Positions 7,153-13,784 of a stretch of DNA of 17,995 bases are shown in pieces. Origin of the DNA: Dehalococcoidia bacterium (lineage in GTDB: Bacteria; Chloroflexota; Dehalococcoidia; Lucifugimonadales; Australimonadaceae); the NCBI GenBank assembly GCA_021296055.1, contig JAGWBE010000037.1, forward strand, positions 1 through 17,995, given 5' to 3'. The notes under the pieces were generated by a model, which saw only the letters and a list, made by a program, of their open reading frames with translations, did not search any database and had not been told where the DNA came from. The position numbers were made by a program, and so were the translations under genes. Positions within the stretch are counted from its first letter, which is position 1; each line of letters opens with the position of its first letter.

Positions 7153-8406
7153 CTACGCTTGCGGTTCGTCGTCGGAGCCGCCGGCGATGGACGGCAGCGC
7201 CTCGAGGGCGAGGGCGGCGCGGCGCTCGGCCTCCGCCTCCTGCCACGCGGAGCTCTCGCCACGGGCATTGCGGTTCACGTGGTCGATGATGGCGAGGTTG
7301 AACTCGTCGGGGCGGTAGAGGCGGGTGGGCGGGTTCGCGCCGTGGCGTTTCCAATAGCGCCACTGCGCGGCCACCGGCTTCCTGTCTTGGTTGTTGAAGC
7401 GAATCTTCCGCATAGGCCGCCCCCACAGGTAGTACCACGCCTGCGTGTAGAGCCACGAGAGCGGGTTGCGCGGGAAGTGGCAGGTGAGCTGGAAATAGGT
7501 GTAATGGTCGGCGTCCTCGGCGACGTACCACTCGTACAGCATCCCCGCCTTGAAGGGGAAATTGATGACGCGGAGGATGCCCGGCAGGCGGAACGCGCCG
7601 CCGCGCGAGTCAACGCCCTTCAAGGGAACCGTACCGCCGCCGCGCGGCATCTTGCGCCACAATCGCTTGGGCGGCCAGACGCCCAGGCCGGGATACTCCG
7701 CCTGCATGATGGGTTGGTGGCTCGAGTTGCGCTGGACGAGCCACACCGCGCCGTCGTAGGGGTCGCGCGCGTAGTCCGGCTCGCGGGCGACGGCGTAGCC
7801 CTGTATCTGGGAGAAGAGCAGGCCGATGGCGTCGCGGTGGAGGGTCGGGAAGTGGCCCGCGTCCTGGGTGGAGTGGTTGCGCCAGTTGCCCTCGACCGTG
7901 CGGAAGCGGAACTTCACCAGCGTGTCGTCCTGGAGCACCAGGCCGGGCACGTCCTCCTCCAACGGCGCGGGGGCGCCGCGCCCGAACCAAACCCAGACGA
8001 CGCCCTTGCGCTCCTCCGCGGGGAAGGTGCGGAGGCGGAACTTGCCGACGGCGGGACTGTCGGGGCCGTCGGTGAGGACGGCGACGCAGTTGCCCCGGTC
8101 GGCGAGGTCGAAGGTCATCCCATGGAGGCGGCAGGTGATGGTGTCGGAGCCCGGGAATTCGTATTTGCCGTCGCTGAGCGTGTAGCCGCGGTGGGGGCAC
8201 TCGTCAAGGAAGGCGTAGGGCTTGCCGTTGCGCCGCACGATGGCGATCTCGTAGCCCAGGCGCGTGAAGCGCGACGGCCAGCGCGTCTTCACGTCGCGCG
8301 AGCCGCACACGGGATACCAGTAGTTGCGCAGGCCGGTCGCGGCGCGCTCCCAAACGTTTGCGCCCGGCTGTTCCGGCAGATCGAGGTTGTCCGGTTCGTT
8401 TGCCAT
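7153..8406 (-). CDS. Rieske non-haem iron oxygenase alpha subunit (paralogue 1)
   Basis: A 417-residue ring-hydroxylating-type oxygenase component. The N-terminal Rieske [2Fe-2S] domain has Cys70-x-His72 in ECPHRG and Cys92-x2-His95 in CRLHG. The catalytic domain has the bridging Asp182 and iron ligands His185 and His190 in QDAGHFPTLH, and Asp341 in FNNQDRKP is the probable third ligand. It uses O2 and electrons from a ferredoxin/reductase to hydroxylate an organic substrate; no electron-transfer partner or beta subunit is nearby. AGGAAGG lies just before the ATG, overlapping the stop region of the small membrane protein ten bases upstream. The shared TDGPDSP and GRGAPxPLEEDVP motifs link it to the two paralogues at 11147-13512, from which it is clearly more divergent. 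The substrate is unknown. Confidence 0.93.
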   Translation of the reverse strand: MANEPDNLDLPEQPGANVWERAATGLRNYWYPVCGSRDVKTRWPSRFTRLGYEIAIVRRNGKPYAFLDECPHRGYTLSDGKYEFPGSDTITCRLHGMTFDLADRGNCVAVLTDGPDSPAVGKFRLRTFPAEERKGVVWVWFGRGAPAPLEEDVPGLVLQDDTLVKFRFRTVEGNWRNHSTQDAGHFPTLHRDAIGLLFSQIQGYAVAREPDYARDPYDGAVWLVQRNSSHQPIMQAEYPGLGVWPPKRLWRKMPRGGGTVPLKGVDSRGGAFRLPGILRVINFPFKAGMLYEWYVAEDADHYTYFQLTCHFPRNPLSWLYTQAWYYLWGRPMRKIRFNNQDRKPVAAQWRYWKRHGANPPTRLYRPDEFNLAIIDHVNRNARGESSAWQEAEAERRAALALEALPSIAGGSDDEPQA

Positions 8407-8416
8407 ACGCGCCTTC

Positions 8417-8686
8417 CTAGAAGTCGATGACGCTGCCGCGCTTGACGCGGTAGGCGACCAGCCATACCGCCGGGCCGACGGTCAGCCACAAGCCAAGCGT
8501 GGCGATGAGCGCCGTGTCGTAGCCGATGGCGGTGACCCCGGCGCGGCTCGCCACGATGCCCCAGAACACCATGCAGCACCACGACGCGAATGCGTAGAAG
8601 CCGCCGAACAGCAGCACGCGGAACAGCACCGTCCCGATGACGTCCCACGCGATGACGTCCCACGCCGTTTGCGCTCTGCTCTGCAT
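8417..8686 (-). CDS. Small two-helix membrane protein
   Basis: An 89-residue protein not recognised as a named family. Two hydrophobic segments, about residues 16-46 and 58-79, are separated by a short loop, and the C-terminus is basic (YRVKRGSVIDF). The first helix region is rich in aromatic residues and contains a Cys-Cys pair. GGAGG lies eight bases before the ATG at 8684-8686. Residues 9-18 are a direct repeat, AWDVI twice, from a 15-base tandem duplication. It is first in the gene train leading to Rieske oxygenase 1, ten bases away, so a role with the oxygenase such as membrane association or substrate entry is possible but unproven. Confidence 0.65.
   Translation of the reverse strand: MQSRAQTAWDVIAWDVIGTVLFRVLLFGGFYAFASWCCMVFWGIVASRAGVTAIGYDTALIATLGLWLTVGPAVWLVAYRVKRGSVIDF
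8635..8664 (-). repeat. 15-bp perfect tandem duplication inside the small membrane protein gene
   Basis: The unit CGATGACGTCCCACG occurs twice without interruption (8635-8649 and 8650-8664). Being a multiple of three it keeps the frame and duplicates the pentapeptide AWDVI near the N-terminus. Confidence 0.95.
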
Positions 8687-8717
8687 CACGCCTCCGCCCA
8701 CTGCGATTGTACAGGGT

Positions 8718-8745
8718 AGGGTAGGGCAGGCGTGCGCGGTGTCAA
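8718..8745 (-). promoter_or_regulatory. Candidate promoter of the Rieske 1 gene train
   Basis: On the minus strand a perfect TTGACA (8740-8745) is followed after 16 bases by TACCCT (8718-8723). A second -10-like TACAAT lies at 8706-8711 but is 28 bases from the TTGACA. The start codon of the membrane protein is at 8684-8686 with its ribosome binding site between. The plus strand here reads GGGTAGGGTAGGG. Confidence 0.4.
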
Positions 8746-8795
8746 GACCAACCGCTCCCACGCTCCATCCCGCTCGCCCCGCACGCTCCACTCCA

Positions 8796-8823
8796 TTCAC
8801 CCTGAGGGGAATCGAAGGGTGAA
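8796..8823. repeat. Palindromic intergenic repeat, copy A
   Basis: TTCACCCT (8796-8803) and AGGGTGAA (8816-8823) form a perfect 8-bp stem around the 12-base loop GAGGGGAATCGA. It starts 15 bases after the stop of the queC-like pseudogene and could act at the 3' end of that transcript. The core CCCTGAGGGGAATCGAA recurs at 13661-13696 on the other strand. Confidence 0.75.
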
Positions 8824-8837
8824 CGGGCTTGCGCCCC

Positions 8838-9477
8838 TTACTCCGCGTAGCGCGTTTCGTCCTCTACGCCCGCTTGGACGAAGGCGGCGCGGCGCTCGTG
8901 GCACTTGTTGCAGGCGCCGCAGTGCTGGCCGCTGCGGGGCGCGTTGCATGTGAGTGTGAGGTGCAGCGGGAAGTCCGCCGAGCGGGCGATGAGCTCGTGC
9001 TTGCGCATCTCGCGGTAGGGCGTGACAATCTCGATCGGGTGGCTCATCGCCGTCGTGAGCAGGCGCGCGTAGTCGTCGAAGAACTCCCGCGTCGCGTCAG
9101 GGAACGGGTTGCCGCCGAGCGTGCCCATAGCGACGCGGTGGACGCCGTTGACGGCGCACCAGACGCCCGCCGCCGCCAGCAGCAACACGTTGCGCCCGGG
9201 CAGGTACACCTTTTCGTCGGGGGCGGCGGCGTCCGGCACTCCCTCGCCCGTTACGCTCCAGTGTTGGCCGTACATGGCCTCGACGGGCATGGGCAGCGTG
9301 GCGAGGGGGCGTAGGTTGGGCGAGGCGATCGCGCCCGCGAACCGCTTCAACGCCGCGCGCTCCGCCTCCTCCCACGCCAGGCCCTGACGCACGTAGAGCG
9401 GAAACACCACGTGCGTTCGCGTGAGGTCGGCGAGCAGCGCGCCTGGCGAGCACGGCGATTGCGTTCTCGCGCGTCAT
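8838..9477 (-). pseudogene. queC/ExsB-type 7-cyano-7-deazaguanine synthase homologue, broken at the ATP-binding loop
   Basis: QueC makes preQ0 from 7-carboxy-7-deazaguanine using ATP and ammonia. The C-terminal part is convincing: YLPGRN (69-74 counted from the GTG at 9410), TLGGNPFPDATREFF, and the zinc motif C-x8-C-x2-C-x2-C in the region CNAPRSGQHCGACNKC. The N-terminus begins in a different frame at ATG 9475-9477 as MTRENAIAVLA. The C-terminal frame picks up near 9447-9438 as SPGALLADLTRTHVVFPLYV. The PP-loop SGGxDS expected between VLA and ALLADL is missing. With usual spacing this implies about 17 lost bases, which also explains the frame change. The remaining frame could start only at internal GTG codons such as 9408-9410 and would lack ATP binding. 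A true pseudogene or an assembly error are both possible. Confidence 0.75.
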
Positions 9478-9544
9478 TGCGGCGCGGCTCCCCGCGAGCC
9501 GGGCGGGGTAGGGGATGGATAGGCGGGCATAGGGGGCGTTCGGG

Positions 9545-10309
9545 CTAGCGGGCGGCGCCGTTGCCCGCGACGTGCAGGCCGGAGTCCACGTGGATGAGTT
9601 CGCCGGTGATAGTTTCGCTTCTCAGCAGCGTTACGACTACCTCCGCTATCTCGTCGACGGACGATTCGCGGCCTAAGGGCACGTCCCGCGCCAGCCGCGC
9701 GTCCCACTCCTCCGGCGCTATGTCGGGCGGGCGCATCGTCGGCCCGGGCAGGATGGCGTTGACCAGGATGCCCGCCGGCGCCAGTTCGACGGCGAAGGCG
9801 CGCGTCATAAAGTGGACAGCCGCCTTGGCCGTCAGATAGGGCAGGTAGTCGCGGTAGGGGGTCTGCGCGGCGGCCCAGTCGCCGAACTGGACGATATGGC
9901 CGCGCGTCGGCCCAGGATTGCGCGCCATCGTCCGCGAGGCGTGGACGCTGAGCAGGAAGGAGGCGCGGGCGGCCTCCATCGCCCGTTCCCACGCGCCCGC
10001 GTCCAACGCGTCGAGTGGATCGCGCGGATAGCCGGACGCTAGGTTCACGAGGAAGTCCACGCGGCCTAGGGCGGCGGACGCCTCTTCCACCGCGCGCTGC
10101 GCGTCCGCTTCCGATGCCGCGTTGGCTTGCACTACCGCGACACGCTCCGTCTTGGGCGCGATCTCCGCCGCCAGCGCCTCGGCCTCCGCGCGGGAGGCGC
10201 GGTACACGATGGCCTGGTTCACGCCCTCGTCGGCCAGCCGGCGGGCGACGACCGCGCCCACGCGCCTCGCGCCCACGACAATCGCCCCCGCGCCTCTCAA
10301 CGTCCGCAC
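9545..10309 (-). CDS. SDR-family oxidoreductase, pteridine-reductase-like
   Basis: A 254-residue short-chain dehydrogenase/reductase. The cofactor loop is VVGARRVGAVVA (11-22), resembling the TGAARRIG form of PTR1/FolM proteins but with Val instead of Thr. Asn89 in VNLAS, Tyr158 and Lys162 in YLTAK are the active-site residues; the usual catalytic Ser is Asp144 in FGDW, as in pteridine reductases. NAILPGPTMRPPD (184-196) and TGELIHVDSG near the C-terminus complete the fold. The GTG at 10307-10309 is chosen because SDR homology starts there and GAGGAG lies about a dozen bases upstream; an ATG at 10376-10378 would add unrelated sequence. The queC-like pseudogene follows after 67 bases, suggesting a pterin or deazapurine setting. 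Other SDR substrates remain possible. Confidence 0.82.
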   Translation of the reverse strand: MRTLRGAGAIVVGARRVGAVVARRLADEGVNQAIVYRASRAEAEALAAEIAPKTERVAVVQANAASEADAQRAVEEASAALGRVDFLVNLASGYPRDPLDALDAGAWERAMEAARASFLLSVHASRTMARNPGPTRGHIVQFGDWAAAQTPYRDYLPYLTAKAAVHFMTRAFAVELAPAGILVNAILPGPTMRPPDIAPEEWDARLARDVPLGRESSVDEIAEVVVTLLRSETITGELIHVDSGLHVAGNGAAR

Positions 10310-10385
10310 TGCCCTCTCGCTCCTCGCCGCCCGTCTATGCCGCGCTCGGTCTACCGATTCTATCCCGTTTGCTACCATTCGCTCT
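10310..10385. promoter_or_regulatory. Divergent promoter region between the SDR and methyltransferase genes
   Basis: This 76-base spacer is the only intergenic DNA for two divergent genes. On the plus strand TACCAT (10373-10378) lies seven bases before the methyltransferase ATG, with no ribosome binding site, compatible with a leaderless start. On the minus strand TAGAAT (10357-10362) is a possible -10 for the SDR gene. No good -35 hexamer is seen for either. Confidence 0.3.
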
Positions 10386-11150
10386 ATGACCGGCGCTTCC
10401 ATTCCCTGGTACGTGGAGTTCTTCGGCGACGACTATCTGCGCGTCTATGCCGATCGCCTCACCGACGAGCACACGGAGGCGGAGGTTGCGTTCGTCGAGC
10501 GCGCCCTCGGCTTGAAACCCGGCGACGCGGTGCTCGATCTGTGCTGCGGGCAAGGGCGCCACGCCATCCTTTTGGCTAAACACGGCGTCCACGCGACCGG
10601 CCAAGACCTGAGCGAGCGCTATATCGCCGACGCCCGGCGCCTGGCCGCGGGGCAAGGCGTCGACGCGGCGTTCGTGGTGGGCGATATGCGGCGCATCGAC
10701 GGCGTAGAGCGCTACGACGCCGTCATCAATATGTTCACCGCATTCGGCTACCTAGAGGCGGACGCGGACAACGCGCAGGCGCTCAGGGCGGCGCGCCGCG
10801 CCCTTAAACCCGGCGGGCGCATCCTCATCGACTCGCTGAACCGCGAGTGGGTGTTGGCCAATCAGACCCCCGAGGAGCGCCATGAGCGCGAGGACGGCGC
10901 GGTCGTCATCGAGCGGCGGGCGTTCGACCAGGCGGCGGGGCGCAACCACGTCACGTTCGAGGTCCTAGAGGCGGACGGGGCACGGCGGCAGGCGGGCGGC
11001 CACCACATCCGCCTCTACTCGCTCGAGGAGATGCGGGCGCTGTTGGAGGAGGCGGGCCTCGCCTACGAGCGCGCCTACGGCGGCTACGACGCTGCTCCCT
11101 ACGCGCCGCCGAGCCGCCGAATGATCGTAGTGGCGCGCAAGCCGGCCTAG
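10386..11150 (+). CDS. Class I SAM-dependent methyltransferase
   Basis: A 254-residue protein with a Rossmann-like methyltransferase domain. Motif I is VLDLCCGQGRHA (49-60), the acidic cofactor residue region TGQDLSERY follows (71-79), then VVGDMRRI (97-104), YDAVINMFTAFGYLE (110-124) and KPGGRILID (141-149). The C-terminal part forms the usual substrate-binding beta region ending in RRMIVVARKPA. The acceptor cannot be told from sequence. The ATG at 10386 is chosen because it precedes the first typical residues; upstream open frame is antisense to the SDR gene. Its TAG stop shares the palindrome CTAG (11147-11150) with the TAG of Rieske paralogue 2 on the opposite strand, leaving no room for a terminator. 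Confidence 0.87.
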   Translation: MTGASIPWYVEFFGDDYLRVYADRLTDEHTEAEVAFVERALGLKPGDAVLDLCCGQGRHAILLAKHGVHATGQDLSERYIADARRLAAGQGVDAAFVVGDMRRIDGVERYDAVINMFTAFGYLEADADNAQALRAARRALKPGGRILIDSLNREWVLANQTPEERHEREDGAVVIERRAFDQAAGRNHVTFEVLEADGARRQAGGHHIRLYSLEEMRALLEEAGLAYERAYGGYDAAPYAPPSRRMIVVARKPA

Positions 11151-12346
11151 CCTTCGCCCGCCTCCACTAGGCGCAGTTCCACCGGGCCGCCCCGCCCCTG
11201 GCGCTCCGCATCCTCCAGTCCCTCGCCGCGGGCGTAGCGGTTGCACATCTCGCGGAAGGCGAGAGGGAAGGAGTCGGGGCGGTAGAGCGGCGTGGGCGCA
11301 TGGAGGCCGCTGCGCTTGGCGCGGTCGGTTCCGTCGCGCACCATCGCCTTGTCCTGGTCGTTGAAGCGCCCTTTGCGCACCGGACGCGCCCACAGGTGAT
11401 AGAGCGCGTTTATCCACGCCCATTGGAGCGGGTTGCGCGGCCAATGGCATGACGCCTGGAAGTACTGGTAATGGTCGGCGTCGATAGCCGTGTACCACTC
11501 GAAGTAGATGGCGTCCGGCAGCGGGAAGTTGCGCACGCGCAGGTAGCCGGGCAGGCGCATAGCGGTGATGGTCTCCACGCCGTGGCGGAAGCGCTTGGGG
11601 TCGGGCAGCGCCTGCTCCATATTGGGGCGAAAGAGGCGCCAGGGGCGCTTGGGCGGCCACTCGCCCAGGCCTGGGAAGTCGCCCCGGAGAACGGGCGGGC
11701 CGACTCGCTCGATCAGGTATTCGCCGTCCGGCCCTTCCTGTCCCCAATAGGGATCGGCGCCCTGGTTGGCGGCGAACAGCTCGACCATCAGCAGCGCGAG
11801 CGAATCCTTGTGGAGCATCTGGAAGTGGCCGCCGCCGCTGCCCTCGGCGTGGTAGCGCCAGTTGCCGTACACCACGCGCCGACGGTATTTCACCATCGCG
11901 TCGTCCCGCAGCAACAGATAAGGAACGTCCTCTTCCAGCGGGACGGGCGCGCCGCGCCCCATCCATACCCACACAATCCCCTTGCGCTGCTCCGTCGGGA
12001 ACGTGCGGATGCGCACCTTGCCGACCACCGGGCTGTCCGGGCCGTCGGTGAGCGCGGCGACGCACGCGCCGTTGCGAAGGTCGAACGTCCACCCGTGGAA
12101 GCGGCAAGCGAGCGTGTCCGTTCCCGGGAACTCGTCCTTGCCCAGCGACATGCGCGCGCCCCGGTGGGGGCATTCGTCCTGCACGGCGTAGACCTTTGCG
12201 CCGCGCCGCACGAACGCGATGGGCTCCCCCAGCAGGATCATGCGGCGGGGATGGCGGCCCACCTCGCGCTCGCCCAGAGCGGGATACCAATAGTTCCTGA
12301 ACCCTGTTGCGGCGCGGTCATAGGGGAGGGCGGCGTCAGAGGTCAT
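11147..12346 (-). CDS. Rieske non-haem iron oxygenase alpha subunit (paralogue 2), bridging Asp replaced by Gly
   Basis: A 399-residue oxygenase component. The Rieske cluster ligands are Cys59/His61 in ECPHRG and Cys81/His84 in CRFHG. The mononuclear iron ligands are His174 and His179 in GGGHFQMLH, with Asp332 in FNDQDKAMV as probable third ligand. The residue three before the first iron His is Gly171, whereas paralogues 1 and 3 have Asp there. In naphthalene dioxygenase this Asp (Asp205) links the Rieske cluster of one subunit to the iron of its neighbour. All other motifs are intact. The ATG (12344-12346) overlaps the TGA of paralogue 3 as ATGA, so the pair is translationally coupled and could form mixed oligomers. 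No ferredoxin or reductase is adjacent. Confidence 0.93.
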   Translation of the reverse strand: MTSDAALPYDRAATGFRNYWYPALGEREVGRHPRRMILLGEPIAFVRRGAKVYAVQDECPHRGARMSLGKDEFPGTDTLACRFHGWTFDLRNGACVAALTDGPDSPVVGKVRIRTFPTEQRKGIVWVWMGRGAPVPLEEDVPYLLLRDDAMVKYRRRVVYGNWRYHAEGSGGGHFQMLHKDSLALLMVELFAANQGADPYWGQEGPDGEYLIERVGPPVLRGDFPGLGEWPPKRPWRLFRPNMEQALPDPKRFRHGVETITAMRLPGYLRVRNFPLPDAIYFEWYTAIDADHYQYFQASCHWPRNPLQWAWINALYHLWARPVRKGRFNDQDKAMVRDGTDRAKRSGLHAPTPLYRPDSFPLAFREMCNRYARGEGLEDAERQGRGGPVELRLVEAGEG

Positions 12347-13512
12347 TGGCCCTCCCGCGGGGCGGCGCCTCTGGCGCGCTCATTCGCGTAGGCGATCCAG
12401 TCGAGGGGATAGCGGTCGGGGCGGTAGAGAGGCGTGGGAGAGTGGTGGCCGCTCCGCTTGGCCCGGTCGGTCGAATCGCGCACCATCGCCTTGTCCTGGT
12501 CGTTGAAGCGCCCCATCTTCATCGGCCCCCAATAGGCATGCCACTTCAGGTGGGTGATGAGGCGCGAGAGGGGATTGCGCGGCCAGTGGCAGGATGCTTG
12601 GAAGTAGACGTAGGCGTCGTCGCGGATGGGCACGTACCACTCATAGTAGAGCGCGCCGACTACGGGGAAGTGGTTGATGCGCAGCAGACCGGGCAGGCGC
12701 ACGGCGGCGATGGTGTTCACGCCGTGAACGGAGCGGCCGTAGGGCTGGCTCGCGAAGCGCCACGGGCGCTTGGGCGGCCACTCGCCCAGGCCGGGGTAGA
12801 CGGCCTGGCGCGCGAGGCCGCCCGTGCGCTCGACCAGGTAGGGCGGGCCGTCGTCCCCCTCCTCGTCCGTCAACACGGGCGCGTAGTCCTTCAGGTGCGC
12901 GAAGAAGCGGTTGGTGAGCTGGACGAACGAATCGCGATGCAGCATCTGGAAGTGGCCGCCGTCGCCGCTCTCGGCGTGATAGCGCCAGTTGCCGTACACC
13001 ACGCGCCGGCGGTGTTTCACCAGCGTGTCCTCGCGCAGCAGCAGCTTTGGCACGTCCTCCTCCAACGGAACAGGCGCGCCGCGCCCCATCCACACCCACA
13101 CGATCCCCTTGCGCTGCTCCGTCGGAAACGTGCGGAGGCGCACCTTGCCCACCACCGGGCTGTCCGGACCGTCGGTGAGCGCCGCGACGCACGCGCCGTT
13201 GCGAAGGTCGAACGTCCAGCCGTGGAAGCGGCAGGCGAGCGTGTCCGTGCCCGGGAACTCGTCCTTGCCGAGCGACATTCGCGCGCCCCGATGCGGGCAT
13301 TCGTCCTGCACGGCGTAGACCTTTGAGCCACGCCGCACGAAGGCGAGCGGCTCGCCCAGGAGGATCATGCGCTTGGGATGGCGGCCAACCTCGCGCTCGC
13401 CCAGGGCGGGATACCAGTAGTCCCTGAACCCGGTTACGGCGCGGTCGTAAGGCGTAGAGGCGCGCGCATGCGCCTCCGCCGCTCTGTTGGCCTTGTCCGC
13501 CGCATCGTCCAT
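12343..13512 (-). CDS. Rieske non-haem iron oxygenase alpha subunit (paralogue 3)
   Basis: A 389-residue oxygenase component with a complete motif set: Cys72/His74 in ECPHRG, Cys94/His97 in CRFHG, bridging Asp184 with iron ligands His187 and His192 in DGGHFQMLH, and Asp340 in FNDQDKAMV. From GEREVGRHP to PLEEDVP (roughly residues 38-154) it differs from paralogue 2 at only about four positions, while the middle of the catalytic domain is much more divergent. This points to a recent tandem duplication or local gene conversion, with changed substrate pockets. The ATG at 13510-13512 has no ribosome binding site; TACAAC six bases upstream may be a -10 box for a leaderless transcript. The open frame continues upstream without oxygenase-like sequence. 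Confidence 0.93.
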   Translation of the reverse strand: MDDAADKANRAAEAHARASTPYDRAVTGFRDYWYPALGEREVGRHPKRMILLGEPLAFVRRGSKVYAVQDECPHRGARMSLGKDEFPGTDTLACRFHGWTFDLRNGACVAALTDGPDSPVVGKVRLRTFPTEQRKGIVWVWMGRGAPVPLEEDVPKLLLREDTLVKHRRRVVYGNWRYHAESGDGGHFQMLHRDSFVQLTNRFFAHLKDYAPVLTDEEGDDGPPYLVERTGGLARQAVYPGLGEWPPKRPWRFASQPYGRSVHGVNTIAAVRLPGLLRINHFPVVGALYYEWYVPIRDDAYVYFQASCHWPRNPLSRLITHLKWHAYWGPMKMGRFNDQDKAMVRDSTDRAKRSGHHSPTPLYRPDRYPLDWIAYANERARGAAPREGQ

Positions 13513-13660
13513 GGGCGGGTTGTAGCACAAGCGCGGGAGCGCCGCCACTGCGCGCGCCCCGCCCACTGCTCGCACATCAGCCAGATTCAAAAGGCGCTCA
13601 AGGTCGTGGGGCGAAGCCTTGCCGTGGAGGTGACCGCCGCCTGAGCGCGTCGCCCTACGC
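13513..13660. other. Intergenic DNA with a possible plus-strand gene remnant
   Basis: No intact gene is seen. On the plus strand at about 13573-13644 a short frame ends in TGA and reads HISQIQKALK then VVGRSLAVEVTAA. This is reminiscent of the C-terminal tail of XRE-type helix-turn-helix regulators (a Ser-x-Ile-x-x-Ala-Leu pattern followed by LAVEV). Nothing recognisable precedes it, so it may be the end of a lost gene or chance. Confidence 0.2.
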
Positions 13661-13696
13661 CCCGTTCGCCTTTCGATTCCCCTCAGGGCGGACGGG
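13661..13696. repeat. Palindromic intergenic repeat, copy B
   Basis: CCCGTTCGCC (13661-13670) pairs with GGCGGACGGG (13687-13696) with one G-T pair. The loop region, read on the minus strand, carries the same CCCTGAGGGGAATCGAA core as copy A. It lies between the glutamine synthetase terminator and the start of Rieske paralogue 3. Confidence 0.65.
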
Positions 13697-13716
13697 ATGG
13701 GGGGCGCGGGGAAAAC

Positions 13717-13754
13717 ACGCCGCCGCACGCTCGATGACGGGCGCGCGGCGGCGT
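13717..13754 (-). terminator. Probable intrinsic terminator of glutamine synthetase II
   Basis: The arms ACGCCGCCGC (13717-13726) and GCGGCGGCGT (13745-13754) form a perfect 10-bp GC-rich stem with an 18-base loop. In the minus-strand transcript the stem is followed by GTTTTC. It starts about 30 bases after the synthetase stop. The plus-strand side is followed by only TT. Confidence 0.6.
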
Positions 13755-13784
13755 TTAAGTTGGCTTGTCGTGCCGGGGCGGCGG

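Noticed and set aside
8712..8729. GGGTAGGGTAGGG run as a G-quadruplex or telomere-like repeat
   Set aside because: Only three GGG tracts plus a GG are present; it is more simply part of the promoter spacer.
11147..11150. CTAG shared by two opposing stop codons as a regulatory palindrome
   Set aside because: A four-base overlap of TAG stops on both strands is a simple consequence of compact convergent genes.
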